A stretch of 64,000 nucleotides of DNA from positions 1-64,000 of the forward strand of contig JAOABQ010000099.1 of assembly GCA_026418275.1 (NCBI GenBank). Direction: 5' to 3'. The translations under genes were made by a program, and so were the position numbers. Below, piece after piece: positions 34,819 through 44,630 of this stretch; the first letter of the stretch is position 1; every line of letters begins with the position of its first letter. The notes under the pieces were generated by a model that saw only the letters and a list, made by a program, of their open reading frames with translations, made no database searches and was not told the origin of the DNA. Source of the DNA: Clostridia bacterium. GTDB taxonomy: Bacteria; Bacillota; Clostridia; Acetivibrionales; DSM-2933.

Positions 34819-35472
34819 TTAACCCTCCATTAAATTCCAACTAAATATCGGGAACCTTAGCTGTGGACTTTCTGTCAGTTCTTCTGTTTCCACCGGCCGG
34901 CCAGCCCCATCATATCCTGAAACTTTAGCCATATATTTAGGTTCGGCATTTTCCGGTTTATAGGTTATCCCATCAAAAATAATTTGTCTTTTAAGGTAGT
35001 CAATAACAATTTTCCCGGCTACACCTTGTTTTTCTCCTCTTGCCGCAATATCCGGCAGACTGAATTCGATGGCCCGGTACGTTTGCAATTGCTCCTCCTT
35101 ATAGAATTTTAAAAACTCTTTTTCCGGCATGGGAGGATAATTTAATAATATACTCTCTTGGCCATCCGGCAGAGTATTTCCTGACGGCAATTCAGCCGAA
35201 ATCATTTTTCGGGGAAGTTTTAAACGATACGGATAATAAAGATCCAATTCACTAAAAACATCCGCAGAACAATCGGTAATATGGCCCGATGCTAAGTCCC
35301 GCTTTTTCAGCAGATCCAAATATACAAACGGAGGCCGGAAATAATCAATTCCCCCATGAAATTTTAAAGTCAATCCCAGATGTATCATCCAATTCGTATC
35401 ATTCGGATATTCATTCAAATCTCCTGTAAACTTCCAATCCACTTTCATATATGAACCCCAAGGATCACACAT
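34819..35472 (-). CDS. Hypothetical protein
   Basis: 217 residues, soluble, no signal peptide and no family I recognise. It is rich in aromatic residues and prolines (CDPWGSYMKVDWKF, FRPPFVYLDLLKK, LLNYPPMPEKEF, IIDYLKRQIIFDGITY), suggesting a compact beta-rich fold. The ATG at 35472 is preferred because GGGGGG sits 7 bases upstream. It lies between the LytTR regulator gene (124 bases away) and the 1424-residue protein, all on the minus strand. A functional link to that system is therefore likely but unproven. Confidence 0.6.
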   Translation of the reverse strand: MCDPWGSYMKVDWKFTGDLNEYPNDTNWMIHLGLTLKFHGGIDYFRPPFVYLDLLKKRDLASGHITDCSADVFSELDLYYPYRLKLPRKMISAELPSGNTLPDGQESILLNYPPMPEKEFLKFYKEEQLQTYRAIEFSLPDIAARGEKQGVAGKIVIDYLKRQIIFDGITYKPENAEPKYMAKVSGYDGAGRPVETEELTESPQLRFPIFSWNLMEG

Positions 35473-35596
35473 AGTATACCCCCCATTATTTATATTATTT
35501 TCAGCATAATACCATATTCCCTTCAATGTGTAAATTACTTAAGTGCATAAAAAACAGGTACTACGCTTTTAAGTCAAATATATGTCTCCTTACTAT

Positions 35597-36355
35597 TTAT
35601 ATGTCGAGCAATTCCTTTAGATTATTAAAGCACCTTCTGCTAATAGGAATTTCATCATTAATTCCCTTTAATTTTAGAACATAGGTGTTTTGAATGGTCG
35701 GAATAATTTCCTCTACCTTATCCATATTCACCAAATAAGACCGATGACACCTGAAAAACCTTTGGTTCTGCAGCTTTTTCTCCCAATAGCCAAGGGTTTT
35801 CTCACTCCTTAGGATAAGCTCCGGTTTTGTAACGACGGTTACTTCCTTTTCTGTCGCAGTACAGTAAAAAATATCTGTAGGATTGACTAAAAGGATGCTG
35901 TCTTCCTTCCACAAGGGAATTTTTTTTATTCCCCGCTTCATGGAATACTGTTCTATTGCCAGCTTTTGAGCAAAAATATTTTCCGCCTTACTTTCCTCCT
36001 TCTTTGCTTTAATTTTCTTTATGGTTTTGTAAAGCCTTTCCCTGGACACAGGCTTTAATATAAAGTCCAGCGCATTTACTTCAAACGCCTTGATGGCATA
36101 TTCGTCATAGGCTGTGGCAAATACAATGTTAATTTTAGCGTCCATGCTCAAAATCTCTTCCGCCATGGTTACCCCATCAATTTCCGGCATTTCTATATCT
36201 AAAAAAACGGTCTCAGGCTTTATTCTCTTTATTTCCTCAAGGGCTTTCAAGGGGTTTTGATATTTACCTATCACATCAACCCCTTCATAAGGCTTTAACA
36301 AGTATTCCAACTGCTCCAATGCACTAACCTCATCATCAACCAATATGGTTTTCAT
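35597..36355 (-). CDS. LytTR-family response regulator
   Basis: 252 residues. The receiver domain (1-118) has the acidic pair in LVDDEV, phospho-acceptor Asp53 in VFLDIEMPEIDG, Thr/Ser in FATAYDEYA and Lys in FILKPVS. The LytTR DNA-binding domain (about 145-250) ends with FFRCHRSYLVNMDKVEEI, typical of the family, which binds paired nine-base direct repeats. It follows the hybrid kinase by 21 bases and is presumably phosphorylated by it. A matching direct repeat lies upstream of the 1424-residue protein operon at 34725-34753. Confidence 0.92.
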   Translation of the reverse strand: MKTILVDDEVSALEQLEYLLKPYEGVDVIGKYQNPLKALEEIKRIKPETVFLDIEMPEIDGVTMAEEILSMDAKINIVFATAYDEYAIKAFEVNALDFILKPVSRERLYKTIKKIKAKKEESKAENIFAQKLAIEQYSMKRGIKKIPLWKEDSILLVNPTDIFYCTATEKEVTVVTKPELILRSEKTLGYWEKKLQNQRFFRCHRSYLVNMDKVEEIIPTIQNTYVLKLKGINDEIPISRRCFNNLKELLDI

Positions 36356-36376
36356 ACACCTTTGCCACTCCTTCTT

Positions 36377-39300
36377 TTATAATGGTATTCTAAAAGATAT
36401 TTGGGTGCCCTCATCAAGCTTGCTCTTGATTTCAAGTCCACTGTTATAAATAGTTTTAAGACGGTTATTTACATTTGTGATTCCAATCCCGGCATTCTCG
36501 CATACACCGTTCAAAAGGTCTTCTATCTTTTCATCGGGAATTCCTACACCATCATCTTCAACAGTTAACCGGATATCATTCTCCTCTTTTTTTATGCTGA
36601 TTTTCACGGTTCCCCCCTGAATTTTAGGAAGGAGTCCGTGCCTCACCGCATTCTCCACAATTGGCTGCAATATAAGAGGGGGAATATTAAACTCAATTTC
36701 ATCCTCTATATCGTAAATAATATTTAATTTATCCGAAAAGCGGGCTTTTTCAAGTGAAAGATATGATTTCACGTGGCTTAATTCAGTTTCCAGGGGAACA
36801 AATTCGTCTCCGCTTCTAAAACTAAATCCCCCTCTCAAGTAACTGCTCAAATCCATTAGTAGGTCCTGAGCCTTTGATGAGTCACTTCTACAGCAGTATA
36901 GAATGGTATTGAGTGCGTTAAATAAAAAGTGCGGTTTTATCTGTGCTTGCAGGCATTTTACTTCGGCTATTCTAAGCATTTTTTCCTGTTTAACCGATGT
37001 CTTCAGGGAAAGAAGCGCTCTTACACGCGCCAGTAATTCAAGCTTTTCAACGGGTTTGGAAAGAAAATCGTTCGCTCCCGCTTCAAAGCATGCCAAGGTA
37101 TCTTTTAACTGATTCTTTGCTGTCAGCATTAATATGGGCAAATCCTGCAGTGAATATTGGTTTCGCAATCTTTGGCAAACTTCATATCCCGACATCTCCG
37201 GCATCATAATATCTAAAATGACCATATCGAATTCTTCTTTTTGATCTAAGATTCTACCTAATGCATCCTTTCCACGGGTGGAAGATATCACCGAATATCC
37301 GTGAAGAGACAGGAGCTGTACAAGAACCCGTAAATTCAGCGGATCGTCGTCAACTGCGAGGATTCGGACAGCACCGGTGGCAGCAGGCTTAGTTCCGGTT
37401 TCATTCACAGGTAACTCTTCAGAATCAATACAAATACATGTTTCTAAAAAAGTCTGCCCCTCCAGGTACTTCACCTCATCACTTACCGGAAGTGTAAACG
37501 TAAACTCTGACCCTCTGTTTACCTGTGACTTCACCCTGATTGTGCCCCCATGCAGTTCTACAAGGTATTTTGTTATGCTAAGCCCAATGCCGGTCCCTTC
37601 ATATTTTCTGGTTTCCGATCCGTCAAGCTGTTCAAAGGACCGGAATATATCCTCAAAATGCTCCTCCGGTATCCCGATGCCCGTATCCGTAACCGAAATA
37701 TGTACAAAATCCCCATCGTTCCATGCATCTACTTTTATCATCCCCTTTTCGGTAAACTTTATTGCATTCCCGATAAGGTTGTAAAGGATTTGCTGTACCC
37801 TGTTTTCATCACCTGATACCAGGGGAATGCGAGGATCCATTTGATTTACGATCTTCAATTCCTTTCCTTTTGCCAAAGGCCTTAAAAGTGAAATAACCAT
37901 TTCCGCGACCTGTTTAATATCAATGGATTTAAGCTGGAGGGTCAAATCCTTATTTTTTAATTTGGAGAAATCCAAAATATCGTTGATAAGGTTTGAAAGT
38001 CTTTTACCGCTGGATACAATTAAGGAAAGATTGTATTTTTGGGCTGTGTCCCATTCTCCCTTAGCACCTTCCAGCATAGATTGGGCAATACCGATCATAC
38101 CGTTCAAAGGCGTTCTTAGTTCATGAGAGGTATTTGCCAGAAATTCATCTTTTAGTTTATCCAGACTCATAAGTTTTTGTGACAGCACTTTTACCATTGT
38201 AAACGACTTGGAAAACTTCCCGGCCAGTACGAAGGATTGGATAAAAATAAATAAAAATACTCCAAAGGGAATGAGAGAAAACCGGTTTACCATTCCAATT
38301 GTTTTCAGCAGGTCAATTGTAATGCACGGAAACCCAAAAACTGCCCCCAATGTGACAATCAGAGCACTTTCACGTTTTTTCACAATGGCTTTGATCAGAT
38401 ACAAAAGAAGGCACCCGAAGATCCCTAGTGTCAACACTTCATAGGGTATAACAAATTGAGAAAACACGCCTTCCGGGAAGAAAACAACAATGATTGAGAA
38501 TAGTAAAGCCATCAACTGGGAAAACACCATAAACTTCTTCGGAATCTCGTCAGGATATAGGGATCTTATGAACATAAGGAAAAACGGAAGGGCTGAAGCA
38601 TTGGAAAGAGACGACACCTTAAGATAAACCGATGCATTCAGGCCGGGCATTAGAGAACATAGAAACCTTTCGCCGATTAAAACCGTACGTACCGATATCA
38701 AAAGACACAAAATACCAAAAAACAGGTTGGAATTGTCATTTTTTCTCTGTGTAAAAAGAGCGAGATGATATACCCCCATAATGAAGATACACCCGAATAA
38801 AAACAAATCCATAGCCAATTGCCGGTCTCTTTTTTCTAGAATCTGTTTTTCGGTCCCAAGGAGCAGGGCGGAAGGCAAACCACCCCGGCTGTAGCCGTAA
38901 TTAGATACCCAAATAACAATTTCTGCAGTTTCATTTTGCACTCGGAAAGATGCGATCTGGGGAAGCATCTGTGCGTTCCCTTCCCCCTTATTCTTTCCAA
39001 CTATACCGTTTGACATTATTTCCTGCTGATTCACCCAAAGTTTGTACGCAGTAGCTGCATAAGGTAACTTTAAGGCATATGTTGTATTGCTTTTCAAGCT
39101 TATAATAACTCTATATGTAGCATATCCGTCAGCGGGTAACTTTCTGTCCCTTAGGGCAAAGCTGTTCCAATTGCCGGGCACCCTTAAAAACACCGGCTTC
39201 CCCGTATAAAGGCCTTTTTCAAAATCGGAGGGTTCAATTAACTCATTCCAATAAAATTCCCAATCCCCTTGAAGACTGGCAGGACCCTTTGCTTCAAAAT

Positions 39301-39505
39301 CAAATTTTCTCAAATCCATATGCCCCATCACTGAAGATATGGAACCTTGAAGGCCGCTGCTGCCGGACTTAAAACCAACCAGGGAAAATATAATGACGAT
39401 ACATGAAAAAATCAGTAGATATATCAATTGGTATGCTTTTATAATGCCCTTTTTATTCATTCTCATATAAGAATTTCGCATAAAAAGTACCTGTTCATTA
39501 ATCAT
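36377..39505 (-). CDS. Hybrid sensor kinase with 7TMR-DISM sensor, two kinase cores and a receiver
   Basis: 1042 residues. A first helix (about 24-46) precedes an extracellular DISM-type beta domain (60-215) and seven helices (230-435). Next come HisKA with TSHELRTPLNG, HATPase (about 560-672, with DTGIGIPEEHFEDIF), and a receiver (about 715-830, LAVDDDPLNL and MVILDIMMPEMSGYE). The protein ends with a second, LytS-type kinase core (QIKPHFLFNALNTI and DDGVGIPDEKI). DISM sensors often read small carbohydrate or wall-derived signals. The LytS-type core fits the LytTR regulator encoded next. The start could be this ATG or an in-frame ATG 24 bases later; neither has a strong ribosome binding site. 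Confidence 0.9.
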   Translation of the reverse strand: MINEQVLFMRNSYMRMNKKGIIKAYQLIYLLIFSCIVIIFSLVGFKSGSSGLQGSISSVMGHMDLRKFDFEAKGPASLQGDWEFYWNELIEPSDFEKGLYTGKPVFLRVPGNWNSFALRDRKLPADGYATYRVIISLKSNTTYALKLPYAATAYKLWVNQQEIMSNGIVGKNKGEGNAQMLPQIASFRVQNETAEIVIWVSNYGYSRGGLPSALLLGTEKQILEKRDRQLAMDLFLFGCIFIMGVYHLALFTQRKNDNSNLFFGILCLLISVRTVLIGERFLCSLMPGLNASVYLKVSSLSNASALPFFLMFIRSLYPDEIPKKFMVFSQLMALLFSIIVVFFPEGVFSQFVIPYEVLTLGIFGCLLLYLIKAIVKKRESALIVTLGAVFGFPCITIDLLKTIGMVNRFSLIPFGVFLFIFIQSFVLAGKFSKSFTMVKVLSQKLMSLDKLKDEFLANTSHELRTPLNGMIGIAQSMLEGAKGEWDTAQKYNLSLIVSSGKRLSNLINDILDFSKLKNKDLTLQLKSIDIKQVAEMVISLLRPLAKGKELKIVNQMDPRIPLVSGDENRVQQILYNLIGNAIKFTEKGMIKVDAWNDGDFVHISVTDTGIGIPEEHFEDIFRSFEQLDGSETRKYEGTGIGLSITKYLVELHGGTIRVKSQVNRGSEFTFTLPVSDEVKYLEGQTFLETCICIDSEELPVNETGTKPAATGAVRILAVDDDPLNLRVLVQLLSLHGYSVISSTRGKDALGRILDQKEEFDMVILDIMMPEMSGYEVCQRLRNQYSLQDLPILMLTAKNQLKDTLACFEAGANDFLSKPVEKLELLARVRALLSLKTSVKQEKMLRIAEVKCLQAQIKPHFLFNALNTILYCCRSDSSKAQDLLMDLSSYLRGGFSFRSGDEFVPLETELSHVKSYLSLEKARFSDKLNIIYDIEDEIEFNIPPLILQPIVENAVRHGLLPKIQGGTVKISIKKEENDIRLTVEDDGVGIPDEKIEDLLNGVCENAGIGITNVNNRLKTIYNSGLEIKSKLDEGTQISFRIPL

Positions 39506-39726
39506 CTGAATTTGTTTTTACTTCATTAAATACTACTTGGTTTGTTTACAGTAAAATGGTCTGGACTTGCGATTTAAGGCTGCTGTACTTTTTTAATATA
39601 TCATGAACAGACCCTCTTTACAATATTTAGAGTCTTTTTAGATTAACTTACAAATCAATATGCTATTTACAAACTTACATAACACATTAAAGAGTCTTAT
39701 ATCCTTCAAATCGTCTCATGGCAAAC

Positions 39727-39762
39727 AAAAAAAGAAGGATCACTTATTCATTCCTTCTTTTT
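39727..39762 (-). terminator. Terminator after the exported coiled-coil gene
   Basis: AAAAAAAGAAGGAT (39727-39740) pairs with ATTCCTTCTTTTT (39750-39762), 31 bases beyond the stop on the minus strand. Confidence 0.7.
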
Positions 39763-39792
39763 AATGTTTAATCGCTATATTTAAGCAGGATG

Positions 39793-40245
39793 TTAATTTA
39801 ATTTTTCAACAATTTTTAGTGACAGTTGACCATCTAAATCCTCTTCATTTTTACTAAGTTCCTGGTCAATTATAATTTTAATTTTAGCTTTGCTGCTATC
39901 GAGAATTTGTTGTTTATTCGCTTCCAAAGTTTCTTTTATTTTTTGGCCCTTTTCTTTTAGCTTCTCTTTTGCAGATTCTGTTTCCTGTTCGGAATAGGTA
40001 TCCAAGTTTTGCTTTAATTCTGTAACATATTGGTCTACATATGTTAATGTACTGTCTATCGTTTCATCTTTAGTTTGTTTCAGTTCATTGGCTGCAGTGT
40101 CTGTATTGATTCCAACAATCTTAAGTGCTTTTTCCTGTGCCAGCTGGAGAATGTCAAAACCAAGAGCCTGCGCAACCACTTTATTGATAACAAAAAATGA
40201 GAAAACAATTGCTGCGGTAAGTAAAACTTTTTTTGTCCTTTTCAT
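39793..40245 (-). CDS. Exported or anchored coiled-coil protein of unknown function
   Basis: 150 residues. A basic start and hydrophobic helix (VLLTAAIVFSFFVINKVVAQ) form a signal peptide or membrane anchor. The remainder is almost wholly helical, very rich in Lys, Glu and Gln (LKEKGQKIKETLEANKQQIL), and predicts as one long coiled coil. The ATG has GAGGAGG 6-8 bases upstream. It is isolated, with its own terminator. No family is recognised. It may be a surface or periplasm-side structural or stress protein. Confidence 0.6.
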   Translation of the reverse strand: MKRTKKVLLTAAIVFSFFVINKVVAQALGFDILQLAQEKALKIVGINTDTAANELKQTKDETIDSTLTYVDQYVTELKQNLDTYSEQETESAKEKLKEKGQKIKETLEANKQQILDSSKAKIKIIIDQELSKNEEDLDGQLSLKIVEKLN

Positions 40246-40657
40246 AACAATACCTCCTCGAATGAACTTAAGGGCTAATCTATAATCTATCCTTTCTTAC
40301 TTACCCGATTTTCTCATTTGTAACGTTAAAGCTGTAAATAAATCCATGTTGTGCATCTTCGAAATATTCTCAGCCAAAAGAATTCTTTTATGTATTTGAT
40401 ATAACAAAAACCATAATTTTGTCGTACTATTTTTATCGGTAGTTCAACACAACACTTTATATCTTTTAAAAAAATAAACTGCTAAATTTTTCTTTAATTT
40501 TTCCGACAGTATCCAATCCGTATAATAATCTTTTTTGAATGCATCCGGCTCCTTCAAATTGGGCTCTTTACAAATGTACCGGTTTTTATTAAGATAAAAA
40601 AAGATTAAAAAGGGAGATCATTTTTGAGGCTTATATTTGATCAAATGGGGAGAGACC
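40246..40657. other. Gene-free AT-rich gap
   Basis: Divergent spacer between the coiled-coil gene and the DUF1801-like gene; promoters for both must lie here. I see no clear -35/-10 pair, repeat or structured RNA. Confidence 0.4.
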
Positions 40658-41032
40658 ATGAATAACGATTTGATAGAAATATTCAAAAGAATTAAAGAAA
40701 TCTTAAAGCATTATGAAAATCCGCTTATTCCTAAAATTGACCTTGACAGCAAATATGATTTGTGGTCCGTAAAGGACTTGACAATTGACGGACGAAAAAG
40801 AAAGGAAGTATACTTTGCAGGGCTGACAATACAATCAAATTATGTAGGTTTTTATTACATGCCTGTATATTCAGATACGGAGTTAAAAAACATATTTGGT
40901 GAGGAGCTGTTAAAATTATTAAAAGGAAAATCATGCTTCCATATAAAAAAGCTTAATGAGGAATTGGAAAACCAGATAAAAGAGGCTGTTGAGGCAGGGT
41001 ATAAACTATATAAAGAGCGAGGCTGGATTTAG
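40658..41032 (+). CDS. Small cytoplasmic protein, possibly DUF1801-like
   Basis: 124 residues with no membrane segments. The outline, KIDLDSKYDLWSVKDL, KEVYFAGLTIQSNYVGFYYM and a C-terminal helix KEAVEAGYKLYKERGWI, recalls DUF1801/YdhG proteins, a small alpha-beta fold of uncertain function. The match is by impression only. ATG at 40658 with GGGGAG 5 bases upstream; an in-frame TTG at 40637 has no site. It stands alone between the coiled-coil gene and the GNAT gene. Confidence 0.5.
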   Translation: MNNDLIEIFKRIKEILKHYENPLIPKIDLDSKYDLWSVKDLTIDGRKRKEVYFAGLTIQSNYVGFYYMPVYSDTELKNIFGEELLKLLKGKSCFHIKKLNEELENQIKEAVEAGYKLYKERGWI

Positions 41033-41119
41033 GCAAGTAAATTCATAAGATAAAAAGTATTTTTGCACTCCAATAAAATAAGCAAGGCAAAACCCCTTAA
41101 GAATTAGAGGAGAACCCTG

Positions 41120-41905
41120 ATGAAGTTAATTCAAGTTCAAAACGTAAATGAAAAGTCCGAATTAAGAAAAAAATATCTTGACTCATTAATCGAACCTCAA
41201 GAATATTTCCTTGAACAATTCATGAAGGATGCTGCTATATATAAATTCCTATATAATCATGAACTCGCAGGTTATTGTATTATCAATGAAGAAAACACAA
41301 TACTGGAGTTTTACCTGGAAAAGGAATATATTGCAAAAAAAGAAGTTATATTTCGCCATGTTATAAAAGAACTTGCCATTCAAAGTGCATACTGCAAATC
41401 CTTTGATCACCTGTTTTTGAACATTTGCATGCAGTATTTCCAGTTCCATTGTATCCATGGCTTTTTGTTTAGAGACTATTCTGATAGCTGTTATAAAGAA
41501 AAAAATGCAATTCATGATATACATGCCCGGAAATGCTTAGCCAGTGATGTAGCTGATATTTTGTCTATCAATGATGGTTTTTTCAGTGGGAAAGATGAAA
41601 TAGAGCATTATGTCGACAATAATAATTTAATTCTATTTGAGAAAAATGGAAGTTTGATTGGGTGTGGCTTATACCAAAGGGTTATAGATGATAAAGACGA
41701 TTTTGATATTGGTATGTTAGTTGATCCCAAGTTTAGAAAGCTGGGTTATGGAAGCTATATTTTAAATTACATGAAGGAGTTATGTATAAAGAGTAATTTT
41801 AGGCCGATATGCGGTTGTGGTTTTGAGAATGCAGCTTCCAGAAAGTGCATAGAGAATGCAGGTTTTATTAATCTACATATATTGGCAAAGTTTAGTTTTA
41901 AATGA
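41120..41905 (+). CDS. GNAT-family N-acetyltransferase
   Basis: 261 residues. The C-terminal half carries the GNAT core: FDIGMLVDPKFRKLGYGSYI, with the R/K-x-G-Y-G acetyl-CoA loop, then CGCGFENAASRKCIENAGFI, the strand-5/helix-4 pattern. The N-terminal half (1-130) is a degenerate GNAT-like domain, giving a tandem layout. Such enzymes transfer acetyl from acetyl-CoA to an amine; the substrate is unknown. AGAGGAG precedes the ATG. No operon partner is obvious. Confidence 0.8.
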   Translation: MKLIQVQNVNEKSELRKKYLDSLIEPQEYFLEQFMKDAAIYKFLYNHELAGYCIINEENTILEFYLEKEYIAKKEVIFRHVIKELAIQSAYCKSFDHLFLNICMQYFQFHCIHGFLFRDYSDSCYKEKNAIHDIHARKCLASDVADILSINDGFFSGKDEIEHYVDNNNLILFEKNGSLIGCGLYQRVIDDKDDFDIGMLVDPKFRKLGYGSYILNYMKELCIKSNFRPICGCGFENAASRKCIENAGFINLHILAKFSFK

Positions 41906-42029
41906 TTTTTGTTATTTGTTTTGATATTTTGGGGAAGTATATTTATGCATCTAAAGTTATATGATAAAATGGATCATACTGATCAACAACTTACCAACGA
42001 TTCCTCATAAAAACGAAGGAGTGAAGTAA

Positions 42030-42452
42030 ATGGCTGTTAATGCTTATATTAGATTTAACGGAAACTGCCGTGAAGCAGTAGAGTTCTATGCACAGGTTTT
42101 TGGAACAGGACAACCAAAAATTATGACTTTTGGGGATGTGCCATCTGACCCCCAATTTCCTCTTCCCAATGAAGCAAAAAATTTAGTAATGCACACACAG
42201 CTTCATATTAGCGGAAGCACCGTGATGTTTTCTGATAGTCCTCCCGGTATGCCATATATTGCAGGAAACAATTTTAGTCTTGCAATTGTCAGCAAGAACT
42301 TGGATGAAATTAAATCTTGGTTTCATAAATTGAAAGAAGGCGGCAAAGTAATTCTGGACCTTCAGGAAACATCCTGGAGCAAATGCTACGGCTTTTTGAC
42401 AGATAAGTTTGGAATCGGTTGGCAATTTAATTATGAAAGTGAACAAATATAA
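42030..42452 (+). CDS. VOC-fold protein, PhnB-like
   Basis: 140 residues with the PhnB/glyoxalase-like pattern NAYIRFNGNCREAVEFYAQV, LHISGSTVMFSDSPPG and CYGFLTDKFGIGWQFNY. These proteins form a dimer of beta-alpha-beta-beta-beta folds and often act in metabolite modification or antibiotic binding. No specific reaction can be assigned. GAAGGAGTG precedes the ATG at good spacing. Single gene. Confidence 0.85.
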   Translation: MAVNAYIRFNGNCREAVEFYAQVFGTGQPKIMTFGDVPSDPQFPLPNEAKNLVMHTQLHISGSTVMFSDSPPGMPYIAGNNFSLAIVSKNLDEIKSWFHKLKEGGKVILDLQETSWSKCYGFLTDKFGIGWQFNYESEQI

Positions 42453-42891
42453 ACATTGTTCAGCAAACCATTTCAAAGTAAAAAGGGATATGGAACTATT
42501 CCTTCTGAAGGATGGATTCCGTATCCTTTTGTGTAGTTATAGAAAAACAAAAATCATAACATATACTGTTAGAGCACGCTTCACATACTCAAAAGGCTAT
42601 TAAAGCACAAATATCACCAAATGAATGGGTTATATGCAAGGTATGATTCTTAAACATAATTTTACACAATTCACAACACAACATTGGCTAAAAGCCTAAT
42701 CCAGCATTTATTTCTCAATATTTAGACTGAGATTGAATTGCTGAGAAAGCTTTTCTTTAAAAAAAGTCTTAAAATGATTGCACTGCAATACTTTGAATAT
42801 AGAAAACTGGCAAATAAACATGCTTTTTAAAGGAAATCATATTATAATCTCATGGCAAAAGTATTTTATTGAAGAAAAAGAAGGGTAAAAC
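42453..42891. other. Gene-free AT-rich gap
   Basis: No convincing gene: an open frame at 42409-42603 overlaps the VOC gene out of frame and has no ribosome binding site. I see no hairpin with a T-run and no repeat. Confidence 0.4.
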
Positions 42892-43731
42892 ATGTTAGAA
42901 TTAGGGAAAATTCAGAAACTGGAAGTGGTTAGAAAAACTCAGATTGGGCTGTACCTTAACTCGCCAAATAATAAAAGCGAAGATGCTATTTTACTGCCTA
43001 AGAATCAAGTAATGAAGGAGCCGGAAATAGGAGATGAAATAGAAGTATTTGTTTATAAAGATTCAGAAGACCGAATGATTGCTACTACAAAAAAGCCTAA
43101 GCTGACAATTGGAGAACTCACAATCTTGAGAGTAGTAGAAACTACAAGTATTGGCGCCTTTCTGGACTGGGGTTTGGAGAAAGACTTATTTTTACCTTTC
43201 AGAGAACAGATAGGCAAGGTTAGAAAAAATGGCACATACTTGGTGGGATTGTATGTAGACAGCAGTAATCGGTTAAGTGCAACAATGAATGTATATAATC
43301 TGCTAAGCAGTGAATCCCCATATAAAGAAAATGATAGAGTCAAGGGAACTATCTACAGCATCAGTAAAGAGATGGGGGCTTTTGTTGCTGTTGACAATAA
43401 ATATCAAGGTCTGATTCCCAACAAGGAGTTATACGGCAATTATGCTGAAGGTGATAGTGTAGAAGTAAGAATCAAACGGGTTAGACACGATGGCAAATTA
43501 GAGTTAAGTCTAAGAAAAGAGGCCCATAACGAAATAGAAGGTGATGCGCAAAGGATTATGGGTAGGCTGGAATTAAAAGGCGGTATTCTTCTGATTAATG
43601 ATAGCAGCAGTCCCGAACGTATTAAATCTGAATTAAGCATGAGTAAAGCTGCTTTTAAAAGGGCCGTCGGGAGACTGTTGAAAGAGGGGGCAATCAAAAT
43701 CACAGATAATGGTATTGAAAGAACGTGGTAG
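42892..43731 (+). CDS. CvfB-like S1 RNA-binding protein
   Basis: 279 residues. Two or three S1/OB-fold segments (about 1-60, 68-130 and 145-210, with YSISKEMGAFVAVDNKYQGLIP) are followed by a C-terminal winged-helix domain (SPERIKSELSMSKAAFKRAVGRLLKEGAIKI region). This is the arrangement of CvfB/YitL, which binds poly-U RNA and affects virulence gene expression in staphylococci. AGAAGGG precedes the ATG. It stands alone here. Confidence 0.85.
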   Translation: MLELGKIQKLEVVRKTQIGLYLNSPNNKSEDAILLPKNQVMKEPEIGDEIEVFVYKDSEDRMIATTKKPKLTIGELTILRVVETTSIGAFLDWGLEKDLFLPFREQIGKVRKNGTYLVGLYVDSSNRLSATMNVYNLLSSESPYKENDRVKGTIYSISKEMGAFVAVDNKYQGLIPNKELYGNYAEGDSVEVRIKRVRHDGKLELSLRKEAHNEIEGDAQRIMGRLELKGGILLINDSSSPERIKSELSMSKAAFKRAVGRLLKEGAIKITDNGIERTW

Positions 43732-43840
43732 ATAAAGATTTCCAATCCTTGTTTACTTGAGATAAATATGGTAAGCTTAGGAAACTAGTTGTAATGATAG
43801 ATTTATTTTTAATAATAATAAATTGATTTGAGGTGTCAGC

Positions 43841-44008
43841 ATGAGCAAACCCGGCAAACCTATGGCAAAAAATTCAAATAGTAAATTTACTACAAGAAAT
43901 AATAAACAAGAGATATTTTCTAAAATCGCAAAAGCTTCAAAATTGAAAAATGAAATAAAAATTCAAAATGCCGATGTTAGTAAGGAAAATCCAGAACCAT
44001 TGAACTAA
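43841..44008 (+). CDS. Small basic protein, 55 residues, unknown
   Basis: MSKPGKPMAKNSNSKFTTRN opens a Lys/Asn-rich product with no hydrophobic segment, ending at TAA 44006-44008. GAGGTG six to seven bases before the ATG and a terminator right after the stop support it as a real gene. The composition suggests nucleic-acid binding or a spore small protein, but no family is recognised. Confidence 0.5.
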   Translation: MSKPGKPMAKNSNSKFTTRNNKQEIFSKIAKASKLKNEIKIQNADVSKENPEPLN

Positions 44009-44045
44009 CAAATTGTGAAGCCGATTCAGTTTTATAGGATGCGCC

Positions 44046-44085
44046 AAAAAAGGCAGAGGCATTTAAGAATGTCTCTGCCTTTTTT
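44046..44085 (+). terminator. Rho-independent terminator
   Basis: AAAAAAGGCAGAGGCA pairs with TGTCTCTGCCTTTTTT over a short loop, closing the small-protein transcript. Confidence 0.8.
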
Positions 44086-44177
44086 GCAGATTATTAAAAG
44101 AAAACATCTTCAGCATGCATCCGTTAAGCAACCATTTCAAAAACAGTTCCTCGGCTTAATTCTACACCTTCATTGTG

Positions 44178-44351
44178 TTATTCCTCAATAACAGGCTTGA
44201 TTTTCTGTAGTCCAAATTGCTCGGCATACTTATTGTATAAAATTAAATCCGTTCTTCCTTGTCTTTTGGCAATCGGTTTTATGCGAATCAAAAATTTCTT
44301 TTTATTCTCGTCGGATAACTTCTCAAAATCGAACCAAGTATTTTCATTCAA
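44178..44351 (-). CDS. Small hypothetical protein, 57 residues
   Basis: A charged product with WFDFEKLSDENKKKF and KRQGRTDLILYNKYAEQFGL. A TTG at 44351 is the most plausible start because GAGGTG lies 6 bases upstream; the GTG at 44360 is part of that ribosome binding site. The helical DLILYNKYAEQFG stretch looks like natural protein. No family is recognised. Confidence 0.4.
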   Translation of the reverse strand: MNENTWFDFEKLSDENKKKFLIRIKPIAKRQGRTDLILYNKYAEQFGLQKIKPVIEE

Positions 44352-44596
44352 ATCATTCACCTCATGTCTATAGTAACATGAATAGCTCCATTTGTCAGAT
44401 TTACTTTCTGCTATTTTATTACAATCTTCAAATTAAATAGATAATTGCTAAATAATACTTTTAAAACAGTACATACAACTTGAAGAATACATGTTATAAT
44501 AAGATGATTGCAAAAATAGGAAGTGTGTACTTCTCGTTTTGGATAGTGGTTTTGCTTACAACTTAACTATAATTCAATTAATGCTTAATTGTGACG

Positions 44597-44630
44597 AAGA
44601 GTGGATTACTTTGTGTATCCACTCTTTTAT
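44597..44630 (+). terminator. Leader hairpin upstream of infC, likely attenuator
   Basis: AAGAGTGGAT (44597-44606) pairs with ATCCACTCTT (44617-44626), followed by TTAT. It stands about 100 bases before infC. In Firmicutes the infC operon leader is controlled by transcription attenuation, so regulation of this gene is the natural reading. The region 44352-44730 holds no other gene. Confidence 0.55.

Noticed and set aside
42409-42603. 64-residue frame after the VOC gene
   Set aside because: It overlaps the VOC gene out of frame and lacks a ribosome binding site.
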